Assembly (NCBI GenBank): GCA_964019695.1
Contig: OZ026522.1
Location: forward strand, 58,738,811 to 58,802,810
Length of the DNA: 64,000 nt
Source: Loripinus fragilis
Taxonomy: Eukaryota > Mollusca > Bivalvia > Lucinida > Lucinidae
Direction: 5' to 3'
The stretch's first letter is position 1. Each line of letters opens with the position of its first letter. The translations under genes were made by a program, and so were the position numbers. Under the pieces are notes generated by a model that had not been told where the DNA came from, made no database searches, and saw nothing but the letters and a program-made list of their open reading frames with translations. Positions 23,736 through 33,837 of this stretch are shown here, one piece after another.

Positions 23736-24194
23736 CCCTAGTTGCCGCCTATGTTAAAACACAAAGGGTGTTTAGCTCACATGGTGGCTTCTTAGCTTGT
23801 GTAAAACTGGAATCTCCATTCAATAAGAGCGCAGAGAAAATGTTGATATACATGAAGGATAGTCTGATATACAATACTCAATGGTTACATTGAGTTTGTA
23901 ACACTGGTAGATCAAGTTGATGTAACAACATGTAAAGCAATGTATAGTATGAAGATGTGTTTAAATGAATTTCTGGTGATACTGAGCCTTATAAAACCCA
24001 AGAACTGATTTTGAAACGTCAGTGAATTTGTTCATTGGACTTAGACCTACTGAAAAAAAACCTCTGAAACACTCACGTTTTGCTTTATATACATGTACCA
24101 GTGAACACAAGTTCTATTAACTAATTTCATCTGCAAAAAAATGCTTAATATGATGACAGTGGTGGTAGGAAATTAGGAGGTTTGCTTTGACGGT

Positions 24195-24720
24195 TCCAAT
24201 TTCAGGTCTTATCTTGGGTTTGGGCCTGATGCTGTGTCTGCTGTCAGGCCCACCAGGGTTTAACTGTTTGATTTCATTTGCTACGGTATTCAGTTGTATG
24301 CACTGTTGAGTCCTTATCTTTGTTTTATCACCTTTTTATGTCTTGATTTATATGTACTTGGAGACGATACATGGATAAGTTAGGGATCTTTCATGCAAAA
24401 CCAAACACATATGTGTCTGATCCACATCTGAATTAAGGGTGAGGTTGGTACCGTGATCTAGTTTAAGCCCTCCAGTAATTTTCTTACTGACCATTCCAAG
24501 GTGGTATTTGTTTTGTGTATCTTTTTATGTGTTTGTCTTTGCTATATTGTCTTGTCTGTGTCATGCAGCCTTGTGGTCTCCTGCTAGGAAATGGCTGACT
24601 TCTTCGCTCTCCTGTATCTAATGTTTTAGTGTATTTGTCACTTTCCCATATGGTATCCTGGGTCAGGTGTGGTACTTGATTGTATAGATTCCAGAACTTT
24701 GACTCCTTCCCTACTTTTCA
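24195..24720 (+). mobile_element. Penelope-like 3'-end fragment
   Basis: Tail sequence with CCCACCAGGGTTTAAC, AAGGGTGAGGTTGG, TTACTGACCATTCCAAGGTG and GGTCAGGTGTGGTACTTG, in that order. Mirror partner of 17573-17965. Confidence 0.7.
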
Positions 24721-25084
24721 TTGCATACACATGTCAGACACACATAACACTTTGAAGCTTTTACATCATCCATAGATGAGCAACAAAATGTAATCCTAAA
24801 TATTCATTTTGACGTGGTTTGTTAACTTTAAACCAATGTGTGTTATACATATATTGCTATGTATGTATCAAGTAGTCATCATATCTTGTGAATGTATTAT
24901 AGCCAGACTCGTCATTAATTAAACGGCCATTTCAACATACAGTATGCTTATTGCTTCTGCTTACCTGATTGGTAGGCAACCCAACATAAATAATTTTATT
25001 TTAAAAAACTTGAATTTGCTTGATATATGAAACTAGCAATAGTTGTCGCACAAATTAACCGTAACACATACTCTGTGTGTTGGC

Positions 25085-25615
25085 ACACCAGGATTCAACT
25101 TTTGGCTTTCATTTCCTCCAGTGTTCCAGTAGCGATGAGAAATGTCAGAGTAAGCGTTGTTTCTGTTAAATCTTCATATCCTTGAACCACCATGGTTTTA
25201 CCTATGGTTCCCTTGTTGCCTGTGTTGATTTATTGATGAGTTGGAAACCTCCACGTGGGCCATTCAAATACGTGTTTTAGAATCACATCAAAAGTGAGGA
25301 TTAGGACTAAACCCTCGTAAAGTTATCTTAGATCCACTAGTAACGCATTACTGACCATTCCAAGTTGATACTTTGTTGTGGTTACTTGTTGTTCTGTTTT
25401 ATCATTTGATTGTCCTATTTAAGCTGCAATTTTTATTCAGTTACGTTCGAATTAAGAGTCATCACCTATTTGGAAAATAGCTGCTTAATCGATTCATTAT
25501 ATGTCATTTGTTTACTCCCATCAATCTCGTTGTGACTCTTTTACCTTGTGGTTTTATGGGCAGGGTTTAGAATCTAATTGTATCCGTTCCTGACATTGCT
25601 TTGCTTAATTTCCAA
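25085..25615 (+). mobile_element. old Penelope-like 3'-end fragment
   Basis: Strongly diverged, but the order is kept: CACCAGGATTCAACTTTTGG, then TTACTGACCATTCCAAGTTG (near 25350), then TAATTGTATCCGTTCCTGAC near 25575. Only weak identity elsewhere. Confidence 0.45.
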
Positions 25616-25619
25616 GTAA

Positions 25620-27419
25620 ATAAATATATGGTTTATTTAGATGTATAAAATCTTCATTCTAAATAAAGTTAATACATATTTGTTCAAGGTTCAATCTACA
25701 TTGCTTGAAATTTTGATGAGATAAACGTGTGATTTCAATTTATATTAATAGAAACATAGAAATGTTTTTGCATTCTGACTTTGACGCGATGTACTCTGGC
25801 TACACAGTCACAACAAAGTAATTAGCATACATGAAACGGGGTGTGTTTTGACAGAGAACAAGAACTTCACGGAAGTTGGTGCTGCATCTGCTAGGGGAAG
25901 AGAGACAAAGTCATTGTACCTTTATTAATAAAGCATAATATATAGGTCATGGGCCAATGTGTTGACCAATTAGAACTTGGTTTCAGTTTGGGTCAATGTC
26001 TCCGAACCAACACAGGATTTTTAAGGAGATGCCTTATGCACGTTTTGGTGATTGTAGACACAGTGTTGAAGGTGGACCTAAAATGAAAATGTCAATGGAG
26101 CTTGAAATTTAAGTCGAATCCATCGGATTAAGATGCTGCTGACTCAAGATGTTAAGAGATGCCTTATGCCTTATGTTTGATAGTGTTAGGCATTTTTGTT
26201 GGTGGGAGGACAAGGGTTGACATACAAATATAAAAATACCAGCCATTGGAGCTTGTAAAATATGGGTCAAGTCACTGGTTTAATGTGCTAGCCTGTTCAG
26301 CATGACGAGCAGATACTTTACGGAAGTTTGATGATGATATGCATTAAAATAAAACTCACATTTTATGCTGTTTTATTAAAATAAACTTTTTTGCATTAAG
26401 ACTTGTTCTTTACAAGTTAGTCGTTAGTGCCAGGTTTTGTTAGTCGTTCAGTGTACCGGCATTAATTTTGTTATTTCCTGTAAAGCAAAAGTAAATTTTG
26501 TAAATTGTGACCAGAAGTTTTGACGCCAAATATGAGAAGTTGCTTTGTATAATCTTTGACATATGAGCCTCATCATGAGAAAACCTTCCTTTGTGGATTT
26601 CTAACATATCCAACACAAACTTGGCTGTGTAGATATAGACAAATAAATGCTTATATAGAAAAAAAGCAACTGATCAAAGAGATGCCTGATACAAACTTAA
26701 TTGCTTCTTTACACATACAGAAAACAAAGGCGCAGATCAGCTGTGCATCCACTGGGAAACTGATAAAGCATTGAAACAGTGACAAATAGCCTTATCGCTA
26801 GACATCTCGTTTTAAAATTTCAAATTTTACAACTTTCTATTTTGGACTCGAATTGACTTTCTAAGCTACTAAAGCTTGCTATACTGAAGAAAAAGATCAG
26901 CTCTAATGCGTGAATTGTTGAGTAATAATTCACTGTTTGGAGGTCAGTTATAAAGAAGATCAAATCATGAGCGTTTAGCACAAGTGATTTATCTTTGTAC
27001 AATTGACTGACAAACAGTAAATTATTTTTCAACAATTCACACATTAGAGCTGATCTATTTGATTTTAACACGCAATAAACGACAAAAATACATTTGAAGT
27101 CTTAAGCTTCTTCCAATTTTCTGCCATTGCACTGAGGAAATCCCACCAATAGTTGGATTGTGTCACATATATTTACATGTATAAGTTACGTCTTTCCAGC
27201 GTAAAAACGACGTTACACCGGCTGACGCCATGACTGACGTCATTTTGCAGTAACAAATGACGTCAGCTAGCGCGCGTCATCCTCACAATTTAAAAGCTGT
27301 TAATTATTGTTTGATGTATCACGTTTTTAGGCGAGGTGTGTAATGGTCTTGAAATAAGATATTAAAAAAATGTTTTGACCAGCATGTTAGGACACATCTA
27401 CTCAGTGCCTTTGTATTCT
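25620..27419. other. interior of right large element, no gene
   Basis: Aligns in reverse complement with about 15900-17560 of the left copy. A local inverted pair is visible at about 26895-27060: AGATCAGCTCTAATG (26895) against CATTAGAGCTGATCT (27043). Frames at 26556-26774 and 26820-27071 are not kept in the partner. Confidence 0.45.
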
Positions 27420-27850
27420 CACATTTCAAATTGCAGATTTTCTTATCACGTGGCTCATATATGAATTTGCATACATATGTATGTTTTGTGTATGATGCTG
27501 TGCATCATTTTAAACAACATAATTCATAGGGGTAGAACAAAGATGGAAATAATAAAGGGAATAAAGACAAAAGTACAAGTATTTTAATTCGTCCTGTGTA
27601 ACGTTTGTTTTACATTTGAAATCGATGCAGCTAGTAAATATCTCAGTCCAAAAAGTCTACCGTAGGTTTTCCCTTCAACCAGGCTATCTGCATAAGTATT
27701 CAAATAGATCTAGGACAATTCTGTACATGACAGTTTGACTCATTTTAATTGTAACAAATTATTTATTCTGAGTATTTATTATGTAGGTCGAATACAGTGC
27801 AATCAAAATTTAGATGATATTAAATGCCAAACGTATCTATCTATCAATCT
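27420..27850 (+). repeat. internal copy of the large-element terminal module
   Basis: Mirror of 15480-15840: CAAATTGCAGATTTTCTTAT, GTTTTGTGTATGATGCTG, AAATCGATGCAGCTAGTAAA and TCTAGGACAATTCTG recur in inverted order. The ACGGAAGCC terminus is absent. Confidence 0.6.
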
Positions 27851-28920
27851 ATTTCCACCACCTGCCCATATCCGATACACTGTCAATTGTCTGTCTGTCT
27901 GTATGTTTGTCTGCTGCTAAAATTTGAAGGGGCACTGAGATGCTTTTTTATTATAGAACTAGCATGCGAAACCCAAAGCCAAAATACAAAAGTTTAAACA
28001 CAAAAGACAAAAGTAAAAAGCTGAAAGTTAAAACGCAAAAGACAATAAAGGAAAGAACCCTTTCTGGAGACAAAATTTAAAACACAAAAGGCAAAACACA
28101 AAAGATGAAGTAAAAAGGTCAAAGATACAATTCAAAACAATAAAAAAAAATAAAAAAAATACACATATAGCCTTGCAATATAACGATTGTCTGTTCACGC
28201 CACCTTATAAGACAGACAGACGGACAGACAGACAAACAGACACGCAGCAGGCAGGCAGGTAGGAAGCCAGACAGACATGTAGATAACCTCAAGAAACCTA
28301 TAGGGTGGTGGATGTGTATAGGGTAGGCAATGGAAAACAGCCTTATGTACAATAGCCGAATCTAGGGTGAAGAGCCCCTCCCTCGTGATCTCGACCACTG
28401 TCCGTTCTAAGGCATTAATTACGTTGTTGTTAATTCATTATTCCATGTTTCTCCCATTGTGTGTAGGGGTATTGTATTGTCTTCTAATTCAGTGGTGAAG
28501 TTCGTAGTGATTTTATACATTAGTTTTGCAGTCATTTTGCTGAGGAAAAGAGCCAGAAAACTGACTGATTAACTTTGAATGCTTTTTTACTGTCGTATGA
28601 CTGTCTGTGGACTGTTCTCTTCATCATAGTGATTGTGGAATTTCCGTGTAATAATTACTTACTTTCTTTTACAGACAGACAAACAGACAGACTGACAGGC
28701 GGAAAGACAGACAGTCAGGCTGACAGACAGGTGAATAAACTCAAGCATTTTTTTTTATTTTTTTGTAGGCGGGGTGGGGTGTGGATATGGGGTAGACGGT
28801 AGAAAAACTTATTTAGGCAGATAAGAAGGTAGATAAACCCACAAAAATATATATGGCAGTGGGTGTGACGTTTAAAAACAGCATTTATACTGACTGACAA
28901 ACTGACAGACAGATAACCTC

Positions 28921-28980
28921 CAGATAGATAGGTAGGAAGGTAGGTAGGTAGGTAGGTAGGTAGGTAGGTAGGTAGGTAGG

Positions 28981-29050
<70 letters not shown>
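28921..29050. repeat. GGTA then GATA microsatellite
   Basis: About thirteen GGTA units (28928-28980) pass directly into about seventeen GATA units (28981-29050). It lies at the inner edge of the right terminal repeat. The corresponding left-arm position (about 13990) holds almost no array, so it expanded in one copy only. Confidence 0.9.
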
Positions 29051-29816
29051 CGTTTTGCCTTAAATGCCATCTTATTTTCTATTGCACTGTATCAGATCTA
29101 GACCTGCAGAATAAAATCTAAAATCTCAGAATAGATTTCTGTAACAATTTAAATGGGTCGATATAAATGGATCGAACTATTATAGTGAGTCGAACTGTAT
29201 TATATTGAATAGTACTGGGTGTGTGACTACTTTCACAGTGAGAACCCAGTATGTAGCATAATCAAACAGAAAGCCTCCGGTAGACTTTTTGACTGATAGT
29301 TAGCGGCTGCATCGATTTCAAATACATAAAAACTATCATTACGACGGATGAATTAAAATACTAATACTCTCGTCTTTCTTTCCTCGTTTGTTCTTCATCT
29401 TGGCTCTACCTCGTGAATTGCGCCGTTTAAAATGTGCAACATTGTACACAAACAGAGAACTCAAAATACAAAAGTAAATAGTTAAAACGCCGAAATCAAA
29501 AGGACATAACAGAAAACACAATGTCACATATAGGCTTCCGTAGGTATTTGAGAGGAATGTTGAATGTTGTCATATGATGTAGTTACAAGATATCAATATC
29601 ATCTCATCTGTTTTTAAAGTCTAACAACACCCGAATACTCTTTTTTAACGTGATTGATATGGTAAGAGGGGTCATAGGGATGGAATAGCCAGTGTTGCAT
29701 ATCAATTTCAAACGATAAAACATAAGACAAGTGTCAGTTGTTATGTTAGAACTCTATGTAAACAGGACATCCCTAAATGTAGACCCACATGAAATGCCAT
29801 ATAATGTAGCGCCTGC

Positions 29817-30110
29817 ACATGCGCGGATCCAGAAAGTCAGAGGGGTTCCAAATTTGACTTTTTTCTTTATTTAGTTGATGAGGGGAGGTAGGATCCGAAT
29901 ACCGCTTTAAGCGGACCATCACCCCCAGCAAAACGCCATTTAAATGGCGTTTTGCTGGCGTGCCGATGATGGTCCAACATTGAATGCTGGCTTGGTAGCT
30001 TTGTGATTTTTCAGGGGATCCGGAATAGTATTGCTAAAAAAGACCTATATTTTTGTGATTTTTCAGGGGGGGGGGGGGGGGTCCGGATTCTTCAGAGTAG
30101 TAAATACATG
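29817..30110 (+). mobile_element. GCGGATCCAGA-family MITE
   Basis: It starts CATGCGCGGATCCAGAAAGT at 29819. The central hairpin is intact: CAGCAAAACGCCATTT pairs with AAATGGCGTTTTGCTG (29926-29960). The right part keeps GTAGCTTTGTGATTTTTCAG twice and a poly-G run near 30068-30080. The terminal inverted copy of GCGGATCC is not preserved. Confidence 0.6.
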
Positions 30111-30346
30111 TACAATATTATTTCGAAATTAAACACCGTGTCCCCTCAATGTATACAATGAAACCGTATCAAACTTAGTGAAAACCCAAAGAATTAACAC
30201 TTTGTATACTAATGGAGTCTTCCTTTTGGTTTGATAAAATAAACTTGGGATAGTCTATAGTACATATCTAGGGGTGTCAGGCTATTATTATTATTATTTT
30301 ATCATTGTATTGTTTTGTCTGAAGATATTGTTTACCTTTACAAACA

Positions 30347-30412
30347 GTGTAGACACTGATGAAATGCAGCATTATGCTGCATTTCATCTGGGTCTTCACT
30401 GTTTGCAAAAAA
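30347..30412. repeat. perfect hairpin in intron
   Basis: GATGAAATGCAGCAT pairs with ATGCTGCATTTCATC around 30359-30390, with flanking AGACACTG / TCTTCACTGTTTGC words like those of the MITE that follows. Confidence 0.6.
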
Positions 30413-30464
30413 CTCTTTAGGGGCTTTTCGAATACAAAGGGTTAATTTATTAGTGACAATACAA

Positions 30465-30717
30465 GATATTAACTCTTAAAGCGCCAAGAAAAAAATGCAT
30501 CTGAAAATGTCGTCTGCTGAAGTCGTCTGCTGCAAATAATTGCCTAACAATACTGACAAATTAAGTATAGAAGCAAACAGCGTGGACCCAGAACAGACTG
30601 CTCCTATAGGAGCAGTCTGATCTGGGTCCACACTGTTTGCCATAGAGGCTTCTTAAAAATTTCAGCAGACGAGAAAAGCAGACGACATTTGTTGCGATTG
30701 GCGCTTTAAGGGTTAAT
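30465..30717. mobile_element. fold-back MITE with AAGCGCCAA termini
   Basis: Ends are TTAACTCTTAAAGCGCCAA (30470-30488) and TTGGCGCTTTAAGGGTTAA (about 30697-30716). GTCGTCTGCT words pair further in, and the centre is a long hairpin: GGACCCAGAACAGACTGCTC against GAGCAGTCTGATCTGGGTCC (30586-30638). It ends about 28 bases before exon D of gene 1. A relative is at 63525-63890 and a lone end at 39259-39280. Confidence 0.7.
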
Positions 30718-30744
30718 CGCAGTGTATTTTATCTTTGAACACAG

Positions 30745-30912
30745 ATGCAGAAGGTGATGGCGGTGTTACAAGACGAGGACTTGACATACGTACTTCAGCC
30801 AGGTGACCCAACCTACAGAGCCCCAGAGGAGGATGTTCAAGACTCTGGCCAGACTGTGTCTACACTTCTATCTCAGGCTGAGGGCAGACAAATTCCGCCT
30901 ATACCAGAATAA
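30745..30912 (+). CDS. gene 1, exon D: terminal exon
   Basis: A 56-codon exon with acceptor TTTGAACACAG before 30745, in phase 0, ending TAA at 30910-30912. It encodes MQKVMAVLQDEDLTYVLQPG, then a Pro/Glu/Asp-rich tail ending GRQIPPIPE. Codon choice and lack of repeats suggest genuine coding. An AATAAA hexamer overlaps the stop codon (30908-30913); if used, the 3' UTR would be very short. A second AG six bases inside (ATGCAG) offers an alternative acceptor that keeps frame. Placed after exon C it closes gene 1. It could also belong to a separate transcript, since nearly 20 kb of transposon separates it from exon C. Confidence 0.5.
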   Translation: MQKVMAVLQDEDLTYVLQPGDPTYRAPEEDVQDSGQTVSTLLSQAEGRQIPPIPE

Positions 30913-30989
30913 AATCAAACTTAAACCAAATACTCCAACAAAACTAGGCTGTTCAGTGTACAGTAATGCTAATACAGAACACCTTTCCA

Positions 30990-31145
30990 TGTGCAGGTCC
31001 AGAAATTTCGTCGAGGGTCAACTGATAGAAAATTCTGACAACGTTGGGTTTTTTGTTTTGGTTATCAACTCATTTAATAGACAATCTGGCCTCTCGAGTG
31101 GAGCTCACACCAGTATTTCTAAGGAAATCTATTCTGTTCTGTACA
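30990..31145 (+). mobile_element. GCGGATCCAGA-family MITE, old copy
   Basis: Begins CATGTGCAGGTCCAGAAATT at 30989 and keeps ACACCAGTATTTCTAAGGAA near 31107. The hairpin is lost. The 129-codon frame over exon D and this repeat is in a different frame from gene 1 and is not a gene. Confidence 0.4.
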
Positions 31146-31149
31146 ATAC

Positions 31150-32243
31150 CTCAAGGTCAAGGTCAAATGTCAAACAAATTATTTTCTTGTGAATGCATCT
31201 CCTCCTAAAATTTTAGTCGGAGCAACTTCAAACTTCGCAGGTGTATGTGTCATATGATGTTGGGGGTATTTGGCAACAATTTGTGTAACCTAAGGTCAAA
31301 GGTAAAAAAGAGGTTGTGATGGTGTACCATCGACTGCTGCTCTAGTACCATTTGCATTGGGTATCAATATATTCGTGCTTTGAAGCATTCATGTATCATC
31401 TGTATATGTGTTGATAAGAGCCAATTACGTTTCCTTTTATGTACATCCTTTATACAAATTAATCATTTAAAATTTCGATTATGAATGTAGCCATGTCATG
31501 ATTAGTTATGCGTGCGCCTCATACCGTAGCATAAATAATAATGGCGTATGTTGTCCAAACATATGCATAAGATTATCTCGAAAGTGAGATTCCTCAATCT
31601 CCCAAGATTACATTAGCTGTAGACCATTTAACAACCATTTAGGGAAAACAGATCACAAACAAATATTGTCTCTGCCCTTTGTTCAATGTGAACAGTGTTA
31701 TGTAAAACTTTTTTGACAAAATAATTCAATTACTAGATTACATATTTTTAAATGGAATACGCCTAATTTGTCTTTCCGTGAAAAAATGGTTAACTGGGGT
31801 TTATCCTCCAATGGTGGAACTGTCCTTTCGGACTACCTTGTGGTTTGAAAAATAAAACTCAAATAAAAAAAATCCAATAAGCTCAAATTGAACATTTCAT
31901 CAGGAAAATGATAGCATATTCTATAATTAGTTGGGTACAAAGGATGAAAGGGTTATTATAGATATTCAGACAACTCATTGACCATATTGTCATCAAAGAT
32001 TAATACATATATTTGCAACATTTGACCAATACTGCTTAATTTAAAAAATAATAGGATAGACTAGAAACTTTTTAGTTTACGACTAATAAAATTTATGTTC
32101 TGTTCTGTTCCTATCGCCACTTGTGAGTTTCCAGGGGGATCTGCATCCCCGGTCGCTCCTTTTGGATCTGCTCATGCTCTTCAGACTATTTCGACACGTC
32201 AATGGGAGGTTGAGAACAGACTAATCCCGAGTATACCTGTTGA
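31150..32243. other. downstream intergenic DNA
   Basis: No supported gene. 'AAGGTCAAGGTCAAA' words occur at 31152-31170. Otherwise AT-rich, with no structure that I can name. Confidence 0.35.
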
Positions 32244-33273
32244 ATACTATGCACAATAAGTTTAGCAATTTCTTAAGTTTCGCATCTTTATGTGCGCATC
32301 TTTGTGCAATATCGAACAGTTTCAATGGCAACGACGAGAACAGGATCTTAGGCAAATGAAACCACGAATTTACAGACGCAATACTTTAAATAGGCATTTG
32401 GAGAGAGCAAGAAATGCAGGAGGGATCAGTAAGCAAAATTCACATCCGTTGTAAGTAATGCTAAAATCATAGCATGTGATTTTTCGTTTGGTGGTCTTAC
32501 ATCTTCATCAAGAATTATACGCCTATAAAAACAATTGGTTATGTGACAGATGTAATAGAGATTTCATGCTGATAAAAATTCAGCTGCCATCAATGACGTC
32601 AAAACGTAGTCATCATTTGATTTAACTTCTTATGTTGATTGGCGCTTCAATTCAACAGAGTATCAGATTACAAAGATGGCATAGGCTTACAATGTAACTC
32701 GTCTACTGATTGATCAAAACGTTAAGTTATTGGAAAATGGTGTGACGCATTTGTGACATAACGGTGACGTTAGATTGTATCTTTCGGCTCGTGCTCTGTA
32801 GCCATGAAGATGTTTCATTCAACATTATTTGTCTGAATATGTTTTAAGGCATCAAACAGTTTGACTTGTTAATGTGGTTCAAGAAAAAACGGCTAGAAAC
32901 ACCGTTTAAAGGCGATAACGTACACGCATTAATAAAAACGTCAAATTGTGAAAAATTGGTCCGTTGTTTCTCTGAGAAAAGTCAGAAATTTGCAACATTT
33001 GCTATGCTTTTTTTTGTTTTCCGTGACCAAACAATCGCTTGAAAATGTTTTTGGCTTCCCCCAATGATCAGAAATACCAACGTTACCCGCTAGTCTTAAA
33101 ATTTAACGTCACTTTAGCACTGTCGCTGAGTTTGGTAATTCCGTAATTTTTTAAATGGAAATTCTTGTCCGATGATCGGCGCTTGTATCTTCATGAAAGC
33201 AAATCAAACTTGACATCTGATGTGGATGGGTTCATCCATACAAAACAATTGCTAAACTTACCGTGCATAGTAT
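32244..33273 (-). mobile_element. 1-kb TA-flanked DNA element, copy B
   Basis: Inverted ends: ATACTATGCACAATAAGTTT at 32244 and ...AAACTTACCGTGCATAGTAT at 33273. Runs in reverse complement to 4109-5115. The ends are better matched than in copy A. No transposase frame. Confidence 0.65.
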
Positions 33274-33279
33274 AATTAT

Positions 33280-33830
33280 ATCAGGCTGTGCAGTAATAGA
33301 GAATACTAGGTGAGTGTCTTTTGATATATCAAGTTTCAAGAACGATTGATGATTCGCGTGGCTAGTGAGGCTACTTGCCGAGCGCTTCAACAAGAGATAT
33401 CAAAAGACGATCAAACTTGGTATTAAATTTATCAGTTTTCAAGTCACTTTTCAAACTAGCGATCATTGCGTAATTACCGATGTTCGTGTCGATTCAAAGC
33501 CATCGACGACGTCATTGAAATAGACTGAATATAATAATTTTGATACTAGAATTCTTAGAATCGGATGTGTCACCTGGCAAAACAGAAGTAAAACAAAGCA
33601 AATTTGTCGAATTTATTTCTCCGGCGAAGGGTTATTTTAGAGAAACTTAGAAATCACAAAACATAAATCCCATTTCTCCAACCCCTAAAAATACAGATCA
33701 AAGTTAAAAGCATATCAACTAGTTTTCAGTGCTAAGTTCAATAAAAAAAATCAATATCTGACTTCAACCTGACCCAGAGGTCAGAGGTGTGTGTAAGATC
33801 AAAGTGTTTGCGTCTGTGTTAGTCTATACT
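33280..33830. other. intergenic DNA with an inverted pair
   Basis: TCTTTTGATATATC (33318) and GATATCAAAAGA (about 33394) form an imperfect fold-back of about 100 bases. Nothing else is seen. Confidence 0.4.
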
Positions 33831-33837
33831 TCTTTCC

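Larger units (their letters stand above)
21364..29541 (-). mobile_element. large TIR element, right copy (8.2 kb)
   Basis: It begins ACGGAAGCCTATATGTGACA at 21364 and ends ...TATAGGCTTCCGT at 29541. The perfect 8-bp direct repeat AGGTATTT borders it at 21356-21363 and 29542-29549. The inverted termini are about 500 bases each and run up to the CTAT and GATA microsatellites. Its interior is the reverse complement of the left element. No transposase-like frame is seen. I give minus strand only to mark that it is inverted relative to the copy at 13532. Confidence 0.8.

Noticed and set aside
13532..29541. Simple inverted segmental duplication of genomic DNA
   Set aside because: Each arm has its own inverted tips and its own 8-bp flanks, which a plain duplication would not produce.
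30803..31192. 129-codon frame over exon D
   Set aside because: It runs in a different frame from the spliced model and crosses a decayed MITE.
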